Notes under the pieces: model-generated | Database searches by the model: none | What the model was told of the DNA's origin: nothing | What the model saw: only the letters and a program-made list of their open reading frames with translations | Part shown: positions 20,720 to 32,575 of the stretch, piece by piece | Numbering within the stretch: position 1 is the stretch's first letter | How the letters are laid out: each line of letters starts with the position of its first letter | NCBI RefSeq assembly: GCF_900497805.2 | Contig: NW_020954557.1 | Location: 39,349,803-39,413,802 of the forward strand | From: Vombatus ursinus | Taxonomy: Eukaryota > Chordata > Mammalia > Diprotodontia > Vombatidae | DNA: 64,000 nucleotides | Reading direction: 5' to 3' | Program-made: the position numbers and the translations under genes

Positions 20720-21150
20720 AACTGTCTGATAGCTAGTATTTAGGTAATATTTTAAAGTTTGCAAAGCACTTTACAAATATCATCACAGTTTCCCCACACA
20801 ACATCCGTGGAAGGCAGGTGCTATCATTATGTCTATTTTACAGATGAGGAAACTGAGGCAGACAGAAGTTGCAGCTTGCCCAGGGTCACACAAATAGCAA
20901 CTGTCTGAGGCTGGATTTGAACTCAAATCTTCCTGACTCCAGGCCCAGCAATGTATTCACTGTGCCACCTATCTGCCTACTCTAAAGGTAAATAATGTTA
21001 TTATTATTATTATTATTACCCCCATTTTTCAGATGAGGGAACAGAGGCTCAGTGACACTCAGTTTATGGACTGGTAAGTATTCAAAATGGAGAGTGAAAT
21101 CTAGGTCTTCTGACTAGGTCCCATGCTTTTTATCCATAGCACCACGCCTT
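20720..21150 (-). mobile_element. Two adjacent MIR/MAR1 SINEs (minus)
   Basis: The first (20720-20980) has 'gtttgcaaagcactttacaa', 'acagatgaggaaactgaggc' and 'ttcactgtgccacctatctg'. The second (20990-21150) starts with (TTA)n and has 'tttttcagatgagggaacag' and 'ctaggtcttctgactaggtc'. Both are reversed. Confidence 0.85.
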
Positions 21151-23057
21151 TGTGAAGAATCAACTTGTCCCTGTAAAAGATTCCAGGACTCCTTACTTGA
21201 ACTCAAGTAAGCCTTTGAGCTATTCTGCTGTTTCTCTCTATTTCAGCCTTTCATTTTTCTTGCTCTTCTGCAATAAGTAGCTAATAAAAAAATGCTTGGG
21301 CTTATTTAGTAGAAGCTCTTATAAAACAGGCAAAGCTTAGCTTGTTCACCTCTCCTGTTTATGGTTCGGTTACTATGGAAAAATGTACAGGTTCCGACTG
21401 GTGCCTGAGGAATACTACCACCCTATATATGCCAGAAAGAAGAGACCTTTAAAGGGATGGGGGAGGGAGAAGACAGCGATATGGGGAATAATTGTGGGCA
21501 GTCTCTGGCACGCTACTCTTGGTCGCTAGCATTGTTATTTGTGCTCCTTTCCTTGTTTAAATTCATCTATCAATTAAAAAAAAAAAAGATGGGATGACTT
21601 TTTCTTTTTCCTCTACTTGCCTTTTCAAAGCTGTTTAATCTCCAGTGAGCTTGATTCTCATTTCCCTGGCAGTATTAGCTAGCAGAGCCAATCACTTCAG
21701 CTACTGCATCAGACGACCAGCAAACAGGGACCTAATTAGCTCTTCCCTTTAATGGCACTAGTTAAATTTCCATTATTAATTTAAATATTCCAGACTCAGT
21801 GGACTTGAGGATGCAGCTGACATGAAGATGTAAAATGAATAATAAGGTGCTGAATAACTTCATAGTCATTACTCCCATCAAGTTCAAAGTTTTCACTATA
21901 ATGATATCAATTAAAGCTGAGTCTGAAGGGAAAGATGGAAATCATGTCATTTCTCCTTCATTCTCAAAGCTAGAGCCATATTTAAATTTTGTGCTACTTT
22001 ATTCAGAACATACAAAATTTCACAATACACAATAATCACATGCTTCAGAAGATACAATTACACCTCTGGCTTTATTTATGGATTTAGCTAAACACCAGAA
22101 GGTAGGACTCTGCTATGTACCTACTGCCTCTCCGTACATCACAAAATGTGGCCATCATTCTATGGTGTCAAAAACTGTTTGGGCTATAAGACAGATGAGA
22201 CTTTCAAAATGAAATGTACCTATGACTGTTTGCTACTATATATATAAAACGTCTCATTTAGTCTCATCTGTGATTTTCCAAGAGGAAAATGTTTCCCAAA
22301 GCCATTTATCTCAGTCCTACAGGTTTGTGTCACTGAATGGCCACCTGAAAATGGGGCTAGAATTTTTTCTTAAAGTGAAACAATTTTATTGGGTTGCCCA
22401 AGTTGTTCTGATCTAACCCTAAAACTTCAGTCCCACTCTTAGTATTTAATATGAATTAAATTTTAAAGATAAAATAAATAAGATCATAAAAAAATCTAGA
22501 AGGCCTTTGAAGGCTGGGGTTTTCAGAGGTCCCAAAAGTGACTAGACCACTTCTAGCTTTGGAATGTTCCAGCCAAAATAACCCCCCAAAAGGCAGAGAT
22601 TTATAAAAAGGAAGTAAGACATTTTGAATTTTTTTCTTAATTCATGGTTTTTTTTAGCTTCTTTCCTTGCAAATGCACTATATACTATGGAATATTTAGC
22701 TTATTTTCAATGTCACGGTTGATAAGGAGACCAACAAAACCATTCAAATGCTTTTATTCCATGGCAGAATAGCTAAATTTGGGGTCACTTTGAGCTGGAG
22801 GCCCTGGCCAAAAGATGCTGTTTTCTCTCATTCTTCCGTTTCATATATTTACTGATACATGATGGCAAATAAATAGATTGAACGTCTCTGTTTTCTTATT
22901 TAATTAAGCAGCTATTTGACTATTAGCCAAATTGGCCAATTCTTTTCAGATGATATATAGCCTTATGACCTTTATGCCACCAAGTTGTTGACCTGTAAAA
23001 TACAGCATTCTTATCATTATGATAATGATGGCAATTTCCATTATCGCAGTACTAAGG
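21151..23057. other. Long repeat-poor stretch, candidate conserved non-coding DNA
   Basis: About 1.9 kb without recognisable insertions. Two parts stand out. At 21600-21830 the text is rich in homeodomain-type TAAT cores ('cctaattagctcttcccttt', 'tccattattaatttaaatat'). At 22740-23035 it is complex AT-rich sequence. Open frames of 64-66 codons here look random. Confidence 0.4.
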
Positions 23058-23365
23058 CATTTGTGGGGTGATGGGAAGAGTACTGAATTTGGAACTTGAA
23101 GATCAGAGTTCAAGTCCTCTCTACCTCCTATTAAAGAAGGGGTATGGTGTGGTGGGGTTCAAGTATTCTTTCTGCCACTCATTTCCTCTGTGACTTAGGA
23201 CAAATCTCTTAACTTCTCAGAGAATGTTTCTGCATCTGTAAAATAGGGATAATAACATCTGCACTACCTACTTCACATGGTCATTATAAATATCCAATGA
23301 GAAAAATGCATAAAAAGCACTTTGTGAACATTGAGGTGCCACATAAATATTAGCTATTATTATGC
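23058..23365 (+). mobile_element. MIR SINE
   Basis: 'gggaagagtactgaatttgg', 'tcagagttcaagtcctctct', 'tctgtgacttaggacaaatc' and 'gcactttgtgaacattgagg' are in MIR order, with about 25 extra bases after the B-box region. Confidence 0.8.
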
Positions 23366-23384
23366 ATATAGTTCTTAGGAGAGG

Positions 23385-23830
23385 CAATGTAGAATTGTAG
23401 GAAGAAGACCGGATTTGAAATCAGAAGGCTCAGCTTTAAATCCCAGTTCCAACACTTTCTAGCTGTGATTGTGCATAATTTACTTAATTTCGGTGGAAAT
23501 TACACTGGTATAAGGGTCGGAGGTTTTGGGTTCAAATCTTGCCTCTGTCTACTTCATATTTGTGAGACCTCGAGCAAACCATTGAACTTCCCTGGGCCTC
23601 AGTTATCTCATCTGTAAAATGAAGAGGTTGAACTAGATGGTCTCTAAGGTTCCTTCCTGCTCTGGGTCTATTATCTATTGATCATAAGTTCTAAACTTCA
23701 GTTCCCTCATCTATACAATTGGGAAAATTATTCCATCATTCCTGTACAACCAACTTCACAAGTTTGGTGGGATAAAGGCACTTTGTAAATCAGACAGCAG
23801 TATAGGTATGTGAGCTATTGTTAATAAATG
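23385..23830 (+). mobile_element. MIR SINE interrupted by a second SINE
   Basis: The head and middle (23385-23492, 'aggcaatgtagaattgtagg') break off at 'tacttaatttcgg' and resume at 23688 ('ttcagttccctcatctatac'), ending near 23830. A separate plus-strand SINE occupies the gap. Confidence 0.75.
23493..23687 (+). mobile_element. MAR1/MIR-type SINE nested in a MIR
   Basis: 'ttttgggttcaaatcttgcc', 'cgagcaaaccattgaacttc', 'cagttatctcatctgtaaaa' and 'gaactagatggtctctaagg' form a complete short SINE inside the MIR above. Confidence 0.8.
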
Positions 23831-24296
23831 GTATAATTCAGGAAATATAAATAGTATAGTATAAATATCTAATACAAATATTTGTAAAGAGAATAGTATA
23901 AATAGTATGATATAGGAAATGATTGGGAAAAATATTATGTGCAACCCCTTTACCCCCATTGCCTCTCACAGTCAACATGTTAAAAAGATGAAAAATGATT
24001 GAGTATCTACAGTCTACGCTTGTATTTCACAGGGCAACTTCAATGTCTTCTGGAACTACTTAGGTTTCAGGTAAGAACAGGATACCTGATTTCATCTGTA
24101 GCTGTCCAAAGGTTTTCCTCCCAGATTCAGCAAGTCTCAGAAATATGGAAAACTCTAGGACAAAGTAGATTGGTTCTGAGAGCCCATAAACATTTCAAAA
24201 CTCTTGAGGATCAGATTCCTTTTTCCTTCATGGGAGTCATGTCCTTCTGGAAGAAGAAACAGAATGAAAAGAAAAAAGAGTGTCTGACAGGAAAGT
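23831..24296. other. Unassigned non-coding sequence
   Basis: AT-rich text with TAAATA repeats at 23840-23910. An open frame of 123 codons from 23999 ends inside an L2 scrap, which argues against a gene. Confidence 0.45.
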
Positions 24297-24400
24297 CAAA
24301 TCAGGCATTTGTTAAAGACCTAATAAGTGTGTGGCACTGTGCTAAGCCCTGGAGAAGAGCCAAAAGATGAAAATAGGAACCATAGTCAAAAATCAAGAGA
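24297..24400 (+). mobile_element. L2 fragment
   Basis: 'caggcatttgttaaagacct', 'gtggcactgtgctaagccct' and 'gatgaaaataggaac' match the L2 block. Confidence 0.65.
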
Positions 24401-25214
24401 CAGCAGAGTCAGTCAATATATTAATCAGAAGATAAATCCGTTTTCATGCCTAGTCTTCCACGAACTGTATGCTATTCTTATTCAGAAGGATCTTTACCTC
24501 TGCTATGGTAGGGCCAAAATGTAAAGCTCAGGTCTTTTTATATACAATATACATGTATCTATATAAACATACATAAATACATATAAATATATATAAATAA
24601 ATTTTTATGTAAAATTTTGTTTTCATTCAAAACCAGTGTTTAAGACCAACTGGCCTATAACTACAAGTTTCTGAAAAACAAAATTTGGGAAATCACCTAC
24701 AACTGTTTACTGTAGCTTAAAAGTTTTTCAGTTGTTCTTCCACCTTATAATTTTACCTTCCACTGCTCCGAGGTCTCCTCACAGCATGGAAATGACCTTG
24801 GTTCTTAAAGTCAAGTAGAAATAGGAGAGCAAAAGTTCTCATGAACTAAGGAAAAGAGGCTTCAGATGTTATACTGATGATGAATTGTGGGTCCAAAATC
24901 CAAGAGCCAGGCTACTGAGTTCAAAGGGCTCACTACCAGGCCAGTCAGGAAGACCCATCAACTACCGGTTGGAGGGGTTATGATCTTCAGAGAAGAAGGA
25001 AGAAACCCACACTGGTAAAATCCCACATCCTTTAGGAATTAAGCACTATAGAATGAGGCATAAACTTTATTTATTTCCAAACTTGAGCACTATTTTATTA
25101 AGCTTTATGTAATTTCACTATGGAATGTTGATATTGCTCAAATAATGCTTATTTTCATCATTTGTTTTATTATTATTATTGTTATTCTCAAATATTATTT
25201 TATCCATTTTTACT
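24401..25214. other. Unassigned sequence with an AT-rich microsatellite
   Basis: A TATA/CATA repeat lies at 24540-24605. The rest shows no gene or clear repeat. Confidence 0.45.
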
Positions 25215-25440
25215 AGGTTGATGCCACAAAGTGGAGTAAAGAAAAGTGCTGAACATACATCTAGGAAGAGCTGGGTTCAGATCCTAATCCTTGACATAAA
25301 TATGTTACAAACTAGCTATGTGATGATGAGGAAGTCATTTAACTTCTCTGAGCATCAATTTTCTCATCTGTAAAATGGGGATGATAATACATTTCTCACA
25401 GTGCAGCTGTGAAGGTCAAAGCTCTACATAAATGTTAGCT
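25215..25440 (+). mobile_element. MIR SINE
   Basis: 'aaagtgctgaacatacatct', 'gctgggttcagatcctaatc', 'tgatgaggaagtcatttaac' and 'ctctacataaatgttagcta' are in MIR order; diverged. Confidence 0.8.
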
Positions 25441-25929
25441 ATGGGGTTTTTAGTGTAATCATCTCCCTCCTAATTTTATTAAAGTTGCCATAATGGCAGT
25501 TAGATTTTGAAGATGGGCATAAGAGTTCACTGTTAATGAAATGTGCTTGCAGAGTTGATGCACAAAGAGGTAATCAATCGATAGATATTTATTGTGCATA
25601 GACGACTAGAAATGCATGAAGAAGTACAAGAAAGAACTCTGACCCTTATGTTCTGGTCAGTGACCAGGGGCTTTTTCTCCAACTAGCCATCTCCAAAATG
25701 TGTCCCCTTGGCTACAAGGGTAAATGAGTGTGAGAGCATGGATGTATCTGTGTTGTTTGACCAGTTGTAAGAACATTTTTTACTCATTTTTGCACAAGAT
25801 ACAAACTGTTCTGAAAGGAGAGTGACTTTATATGGGGTGGGGGCTGAGGGGAACACATCTGTGATCCCCTCAACATAGGGCACTCTGATTTGGAAGTCCC
25901 TCCACCAATGCTGATAACCAACTTTTCTA
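25441..25929. other. Unassigned sequence with an L2 scrap
   Basis: 'agatatttattgtgcataga' at 25584 is a probable L2 scrap. Otherwise nothing recognised. Confidence 0.4.
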
Positions 25930-26088
25930 TAATTTATGATCTTAGAGATTTCCCAAGAGTACTGAGAGGTGAAATGACTTGCTCAGGGTCACATAGCAAA
26001 CATGTGTCAGAGATAGGACTTGAAGCCAGGTCTACCTGACACAAAGGCCAATACTCTCACTACTACTTCACCCTGCCTGTCATTGTAT
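25930..26088 (-). mobile_element. MIR SINE (minus)
   Basis: 'actgagaggtgaaatgactt', 'agggtcacatagcaaacatg' and 'gacttgaagccaggtctacc' match the reversed MIR. Confidence 0.8.
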
Positions 26089-26334
26089 AGCCTATTTCTT
26101 ATTTATTACATGCAGGTGGAGAGAAGATACACCAAAAAAAAGTAATTTCCAGTTGCTAGCTGACTACTCCTATGACAAAACAGGAGAGGAAAGGTTTTCA
26201 ATGCATCAGTGTAAAGTGTTATTACCAAAATGTCAGGAACATTAAAAAAAAAAAGAAATAATGTTTTTCATGTGAAAGAAGCAAAAATTCCTATTTACTT
26301 AACCTAATAAATAAAATCAACCAAAAACATATTA

Positions 26335-26720
26335 AAGGATTACTATGCATCACATACCACGCTAAGGTCTGAGCATACAAAGAAAAAAACAAAACCATTC
26401 CTTCCCCCAAGGGACTTGCATTCTAATGGGAGAGACAACAGACATAATCAGAACATGCAAGATAAATATAGAGTAGATGGAAGGGATGAAGGGAAAGACT
26501 CTAGGGTTTAAGGAAGAGGAGGTGGGAAGCAGGAACAGGAGAGGCCTCTTGTAGAAAATGGTTCTTGTGCTGAGTCTTAAATGAAGCCAGGGAATCTAAG
26601 AGTTGGTGGTTAAGAGGGAGAGCATTCCAGGGATGGGGAACAACAAGTTCAAAGGATGGATGCAAGAGATGGAGGGTTGTGTTCAAGGAAAAGCAAGTAA
26701 GTCAATGTGATTGCATTTTT
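26335..26720 (+). mobile_element. L2-type LINE 3' region
   Basis: Starts with 'gcatcacataccacgctaag', then 'aagggacttgcattctaatg', 'cttgtgctgagtcttaaatg' and 'agagcattccagggatgggg'. This is the same long 3' region as at 43.4, 47.5 and 62.5 kb. Confidence 0.7.
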
Positions 26721-27189
26721 GAATACATGAAGAAGAATAGAATGTAAGAAGAATCAAGCTACAATCCTACAAACCAAACCCATTGGTCAATTCAGTTGAA
26801 AAGTATCCATTAGACAAAACAAAACAAACAAAAAAATCAACAAGGCCAACTTTTTATTTTTTCAGAAATTTTCTTTGGCACTTTGTCAAGACTGCCCCAG
26901 ACTGGCCAAAGGGAAATATCATTATTCCTGTGTTTCAAATGGCCTGCTTAACTGAATGTTTCATCCCATATGGCATCCCAGACTATGATCAACATTATTA
27001 TTATTATTTGCTTCTCAGAATACTCTGGTTTAATATGTCATTTGCCAAATAGACTCAAATTAAATTAAATTACTTAGACTTAATTTAAAAAATTCTACTG
27101 TTTATATAAATAGTATCCAGAAAAAACCCTCAACACTTTCTGAATGAACAACAGCACAAAATTAATTCCCTAGTTCCTTAAAATGTTCA
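26721..27189. other. Unassigned non-coding sequence
   Basis: Short AT-rich simple runs (ATT)n at 26996-27008 and TTAAAT repeats near 27060. No gene or repeat family recognised. Confidence 0.45.
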
Positions 27190-27375
27190 GCTGCAGTGGA
27201 AGAAACAGAGCGTTGGATTTGGGATCCAGAGAACTTAAGTTCAAAACTTTGCTCCTCAATACTTTGTTACCTTGGACAAGTTAATGACACTCTCCTGGAG
27301 CTGAGTTTCCTAAGATATAAAATGAAGTTGGATTTTATTACCTATAAGGTCCCTTTCAGCTCTAAATCTATGGTG
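27190..27375 (+). mobile_element. MAR1/MIR-type SINE
   Basis: 'gcagtggaagaaacagagcg', 'gatccagagaacttaagttc', 'ccttggacaagttaatgaca' and 'cctataaggtccctttcagc' mark a full short SINE. The open frame of 121 codons from 27196 begins in it, so it is not a gene. Confidence 0.8.
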
Positions 27376-30095
27376 TCTAGGCACAAAGATGCCATGGTAA
27401 GAAAGTGTGGGGCACCTTTCTTCTTGCAAGTTGAATCACTTTGCAGATCTGACTCATTAGATGTGAGTCACTTTCACTTTGGAAAGTGGCCACTCTCTGT
27501 GGTCATGTCTGATGCATTAACTCTTCCAGCACTGCCTGTGGGCAATAACCTAACTGGATAGACAGAACACCACGGGAAATGGCACTCTCGTCCTTTTCTC
27601 ACCTGCCCTCTGATCTTTGTAGCATCGTCATGACCAGCATGAGAAGGGTCAGCGTCACCACTTTATTGCTGGAAATTCCTTTCATATATGGGTTGGAATT
27701 CTAACTCTTAAATTCTTTGTTTCTGTGTGATTCTGTGAAACTGGGACATATAGAAGTCACAAATATATATGCAGTTAATGACAAGGCAAAAGACCTCAAG
27801 GCTATTTCTAGTCCCAAAATCCAGTGAGATCCCTACCTACTCTATGCTTGCTTATAAACAAAAAGACTAATGTGGATTGACTTTTCAAAAGTCACTGACA
27901 AAACTGGGCTTACCTAAATTGTCCTGCCTGGCCGAGCCCCTGTTGCTGACAACTTTAATATGGGTGAAACAGAATTTTCTTTTCCCTTCTGTGGGATCAG
28001 TGTTCTCTTCCCAGGGGCATACAGAAGGATTTCTTCCTTTGGTGGAGCCTGGTTCCACACATAATTATGTTCTATATACTTGCTTCAGACTCTGAGACCT
28101 CAGATCATTGTTTTTGAACCAAAGTTGGCACTGGAAATGGAAATGAATGGGGAAAGGATGTGTATTTGAGCTCACATAATGTTATTTATGCCCATGGTTT
28201 CATGGCATGTTGCACGTATAAGGATTTTTTTAAAATGAACTACAGTAGGTCCCTAAAAATTAATAAGAGTATACAAAATTGCATTTTGAAGAAGAAATAT
28301 ATATTAGAGAGCAATGTATATTAGCAATACACATTAATAAGCTGCAAGGTAATTCTCTGAACCAAATTCCTTTAAAAAAACACCCTGATTTCTAGTCGAG
28401 TTCCACAAAATTATTAAGATGTGCTGAGCATCGGCAATGGATAAAAAGCAAAGAACTGGTGGGTAAGACAGACTCCCAGTTCATCAGATCATAATTCTCT
28501 ACTTGAGTTATTCAAAAAACCCATGTAAAGACTCTAATTCAGCTAAGACTCATGTAGGATTTAAAATGTCTTAAGGGACTTGAAGGAAGCAGTATTTTTT
28601 GGAAACTATAGAAAGCTGATCAGAATCGAAGAAATATTTTTTTCTTCCATTTGAATCAAGAATGACTATTTTTAAAAACTATCACAATTTTCCCTACTAT
28701 GCGCATTTTTTTTTATTATTTTCTGCAGTGCATTGGGTCCCCATGATGTCAGTTTAGCTCTGTAGTATTTCTAGGTTCCTTCTAAATATGGCCAGTGAAT
28801 AATTGCCTTCGTTGGATGTTTGATGGATGGCACTGGATAGAAGAAATATTAAAATATTCCAGTCAACAAAGTAAGTACCTATTGTGAATTCAAGGATAAA
28901 GGGGCCCAGAAGCTTGTTACCAATAGAGGTTTGGTTCATTTGCTTTTTAAACTTGCCTCTTTCCATATCCTGCACCCTGCTCAATGCACTATTTGTCTTG
29001 ATGTAGACTATATTATTTACAAAAGGTCTGCATGGAGAAGGAAACACAGGCAGTATTGTGCACAGTGTTATTAAGGAGATATTCTTCCAGATCATAATGG
29101 CGTCAAGACCCTTTAGTGGGAAAGGCAAGAATTAATATTCACGCCTTCTATACAAAGAATACAGCTGTGGCCAACCTAAAAAAAAAAAAAGAGAGAGAGC
29201 AAGCTAATTTATAATGCTTAAGCTTAGTATTTAGCCTGATAATAAGGCTGAAGTTTCAGGATAATAACAAAATAATTTTAATCCTAGCTCAAAAGCCATT
29301 GCTTCTCTCTGAACCAGATAAACATGCTTTACCTTGTTAGGGGCCCTAATTCTGTCTGACCTTATTCCTTAAAAGGAGTCAAAAAGACAAGCCCTACCCC
29401 TGGAAAAAGTACTCCACAAATCTGCCATGTTCAAAGTAGCCACTTCAAAAGATAACTTTTTTTTTTTTTTAATCTCCAATTTATTCTGACAAAAATACTC
29501 TTGGGCTTTTATTTCAAAAGATGAAAAATGAACCATGGCAGTCAATGGGAAATGGCAACTGTTTATCTGTTTTACACCTATCCATGGGATTGCTAGAAAA
29601 ACTAGATTATGCTTTGGACACAGTATAAAGAATGCTCTGGACTCTCCAGTCTCTATCACCTCTGAAAAGGAATCATTTAAATGCTTTAAACAAAGTCTTG
29701 CAAAGTGAACATTTTATCTTTTTGAAGAATGATTCAGGGCTTGATTTTCTCAGGTAATTTTTGTACATGCTTTGGATTTTTGGAGATATATACGCACACC
29801 GAATCGCTCTACACGTAACCAAATTTCTTTGTGCCAGTTTTTCCCTGACAGCAAATCACAGGCATTTCTTTGATCACAACCCAAGGTATGCCTCTCTTTA
29901 TGCAACAGGCATCTGCCTGAAAAGTTTGTATGATACTTTTTTATAAAATAACAATATCATGTTTGAAATGCATTACTTTAACTTTTATTTATTTCTTTTC
30001 TTGGGTCTGGATCTGTGATTTCATAGAGGTGGGTAATTTTAGAGGCAGAGACCCTCTCCAGTGGTACAAATATATATCTCATCTATAATTCACAG
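27376..30095. other. Long mostly unique stretch
   Basis: About 2.7 kb without recognised insertions. A-runs at 29179-29190 and a T-run at 29459-29471 are present. At 29760-29940 four CpGs sit within 23 bp (29793-29815) in AT-rich surroundings, unusual for marsupial bulk DNA. The 124-codon minus-strand open frame at 28754-29128 has no family features that I recognise. Confidence 0.4.
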
Positions 30096-30355
30096 CAGAG
30101 GGTTTTCACCTGGGCTCTATGGACCAAGAGATCCATGAATGGATTTCAGAGGATCTATGAACTTAGATGGTGGGAAAATTACATTTTTATTTTGTATACC
30201 TAAAATTAACTGAATTAAAAATTAAATTTAATTAAATAAACCATTGACATTTATCCTTTCCTTAAAATATTTAAAAATATTATTCTGAGAAGGGGTCCAT
30301 AGGCCTTACAAGACTGACAAATGAAACCAATACACCAAAATGGTTAAGAACCCTG
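30096..30355 (+). mobile_element. Non-autonomous hAT (Charlie-like) transposon
   Basis: Left end 'cagagggttttcacctggg' and right end 'atggttaagaaccctg' are inverted copies. The body has 'ggatctatgaacttag', 'gaaaattacatttttatttt' and 'aggggtccataggccttaca'. The same family in reverse lies at 14991-15261. No transposase; no clear target duplication. Confidence 0.8.
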
Positions 30356-30359
30356 TCGT

Positions 30360-30465
30360 GCAAGTCTAAGAAGGTTGTCTGGGACACTGAGACATTAACA
30401 GTTGAACTAAGATCTTCCTAATTCCAAGGCTAGCCAGGAGACCAGAAGTCTATCAAAATACTCTC
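30360..30465 (-). mobile_element. MIR fragment (minus)
   Basis: 'gggacactgagacattaaca' and 'aagatcttcctaattccaag' are reversed MIR middle and head. Confidence 0.6.
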
Positions 30466-31646
30466 TAGGTGGTTCCTTTGTAAAGCAAATGACTCTTTTG
30501 TAAAAGAACCAGTCTCGCCTCATTTCACTCTTTTTTGTAAACCTAGGTTTTCACAAATCAAGTTTGCTCCAATATATTTGTGGGGGTGGGAGTGGGAAGG
30601 AGCACACCTAAAGTTAATTGCCTCACTGTGTGTGGGATTGAATATAATAACCTTAGAAAATGATCATATTCTCCAGGTAGGAAACACACAACGGCATCAG
30701 TGCTTGTTTTATGACCACATCTGTACAGCTTGGGGAGAAGTTTTCAGATGTGTCTTATGTTCACATCACAAAAGAGCTGCACCAGAATAAAGCAGCCCAT
30801 GTGACAGGTTATTGCAGTTCAATGAAAGGAAAACCACCCCCCCCCGTTATTAAAAGTCCTGCACATGCTGTCCAGTTGTGGAGAGAAGAATGATTAGCCA
30901 GCCACCAAGAGAAGCACTCAGAGGATAGCTAGCAGAATCCAGGCATTTTCCATCACACATTAGAGCTGGCCAAAACCCTCTTACCAAGGAAGCAGGTAAA
31001 TGAGAGCAAAAGCACACTAATGCTGCAGGATTTTTCTGAAAGGTAAGCTTAGGATTTTTTTTTTTTTAGTTTCATCCCTGTGACACTGTGTCCAGACTCC
31101 ACACATGGTGCCTTTAGGACACCAACTGAGAATAAAGCTGCTTTCAGAAGCAGTAAGTGATTTCATTCTATTAATGTCCAGGTGATTTGTGATGCCCATT
31201 ATAACATCACTAATGTGCTAGCAAACATTTCCTGGGCATACAGGCAGCACACCTTAGCTCAAATGGCTGTGAAATATATGGATGGAAAAAAGGGAAAAAA
31301 AAAAAGGTCCACAGGCATCCTTTCCTTGTCCTCAGCCATAGCTGAATTCTGAAAACTACAAAATGACTCTTTTCAAATCTCAAAGCCATGATGAAATTAA
31401 ACAGCACGTGAAAGGCAGGAAACAATTAAGTAAAGCAATTTGCAGACCATAGAAGTGTTTTAGGGAAGGGTTTGTGTACCAGATATGTGTGGCAAGCTAT
31501 TGAAGAAAGCCTGGCATGTATGAAAGAAGGCTATTAATATAAAAATGTCTAACTCTAGCTCCCTGTCACAGTGCACTGAGGGTACAGAATCACTTTGGAC
31601 TGCTATTAATTCTCCTCCTCAGGAAGTCTCATAACACATTAGGGGG
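30466..31646. other. Mostly unique, candidate conserved non-coding DNA
   Basis: No repeat recognised apart from a C9 run near 30837 and T/A runs at 31051 and 31291. The part at 31200-31440 ('aaattaaacagcacgtgaaa', 'caattaagtaaagcaatttg') looks like conserved-type sequence with an E-box CACGTG. Confidence 0.35.
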
Positions 31647-31716
31647 CCAATTCTGTGCTCCCCATTCAGACTATATTCCCACTGAAATCAATGTAGAATC
31701 TGGACAACAGAATTGG
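31647..31716. mobile_element. Short palindromic element with 10 bp inverted ends
   Basis: Perfect inverted ends CCAATTCTGT (31647-31656) and ACAGAATTGG (31707-31716) enclose 50 bp with 'actgaaatcaatg'. The layout fits an old MITE-like remnant; the family is a guess. Confidence 0.4.
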
Positions 31717-31924
31717 TGGCTGGGTATATAACATGTTTGGAAATAAATAGCCAGGCTCAGTACCGATTCTATAATATGTTTTAAAAGAACGAAGGATACC
31801 TAATTTTGAGGCTGCTATAAAAATAATAACAATTTTCAGCTTATACTACCAACTCAAGCTACCTGTTTAAATATGTACACGATACTTTACATATTTAAAG
31901 ATATAAACTACACTTTAAATATAC

Positions 31925-32575
31925 ACATGTGCATATATTTATGTATAAATGCATGAATATATATATGTCTATATTATACATTTATGTGAATATATGTGTG
32001 TGGTGAGTGTCACCCACCTACAAGTGAATGGAAATTGGTCATTTCCCCCGATGTCATATATGCATACATGTCTACACATGGACACATGTGTGTACATGGC
32101 ATGTTTTGTGAATACATGTATCTATACACTGCGTGCATACACGTCTATTATCTATATTATATACTTACACATTTACCTGCCAATGAATGGAAATTAGTCA
32201 TTTTCCCAGACGAGTGTGAGAGAGATGTGTATACACACTTATCCACAAATATACACACATACATGTGTGCATATATAAGCACATTTCATATGCATGTGCA
32301 TATATGCATTGCATGCTTGTGTACACACACACACATATATGTATATTGTACCTTCAAGTGAATGGAAATTGGTCATTTTCCCAGATGAGCATGACAGAGA
32401 TGTCTATACACACATATCCACAAATATACACGTATACATGTGTGCATATATAAGCACATTTTATATGCATGTACATGGATGCATTGCATGCATGTATACA
32501 CATGCACGAATATATGTGTGTTACACCTGCAAGTGAGTGGAAATTGGTCATTCTCCCAGATGTCAGTTAAGGTCT
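31925..32575. repeat. Tandem array of 160-175 bp units
   Basis: The word 'aagtgaatggaaattggtca' or a close variant starts at 32022, 32182, 32356 and 32531, giving periods of 160, 174 and 175 bp. Between markers each unit has a GT/TA-rich part ('tacatgtgtgcatatataag', 'atgcattgcatgc'). Units two and three are most alike. Frames through the array repeat the peptide VNGNWSF; they come from the repeat and are not evidence of a gene. Confidence 0.9.

Noticed and set aside
23999-24370. 123-codon plus-strand ORF
   Set aside because: It ends in L2 sequence and shows no domain.
27196-27561. 121-codon plus-strand ORF
   Set aside because: Its first half lies in a SINE and the remainder has no family features.
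28754-29128. 124-codon minus-strand ORF
   Set aside because: Low complexity of features, no recognisable motif, no splice or promoter context; kept only as part of the unique stretch.
31996-32361. 121-codon ORF with repeated VNGNWSF peptide, looking like a repeat protein
   Set aside because: The unit lengths (160, 174, 175 bp) are not constant multiples of three, and the rest of each unit is TA/GT simple repeat; the peptide is a by-product of tandem DNA duplication.
31925-32575. CRISPR-like array
   Set aside because: The spacing is 160-175 bp with similar, not unique, intervening sequence, and the genome is clearly vertebrate.
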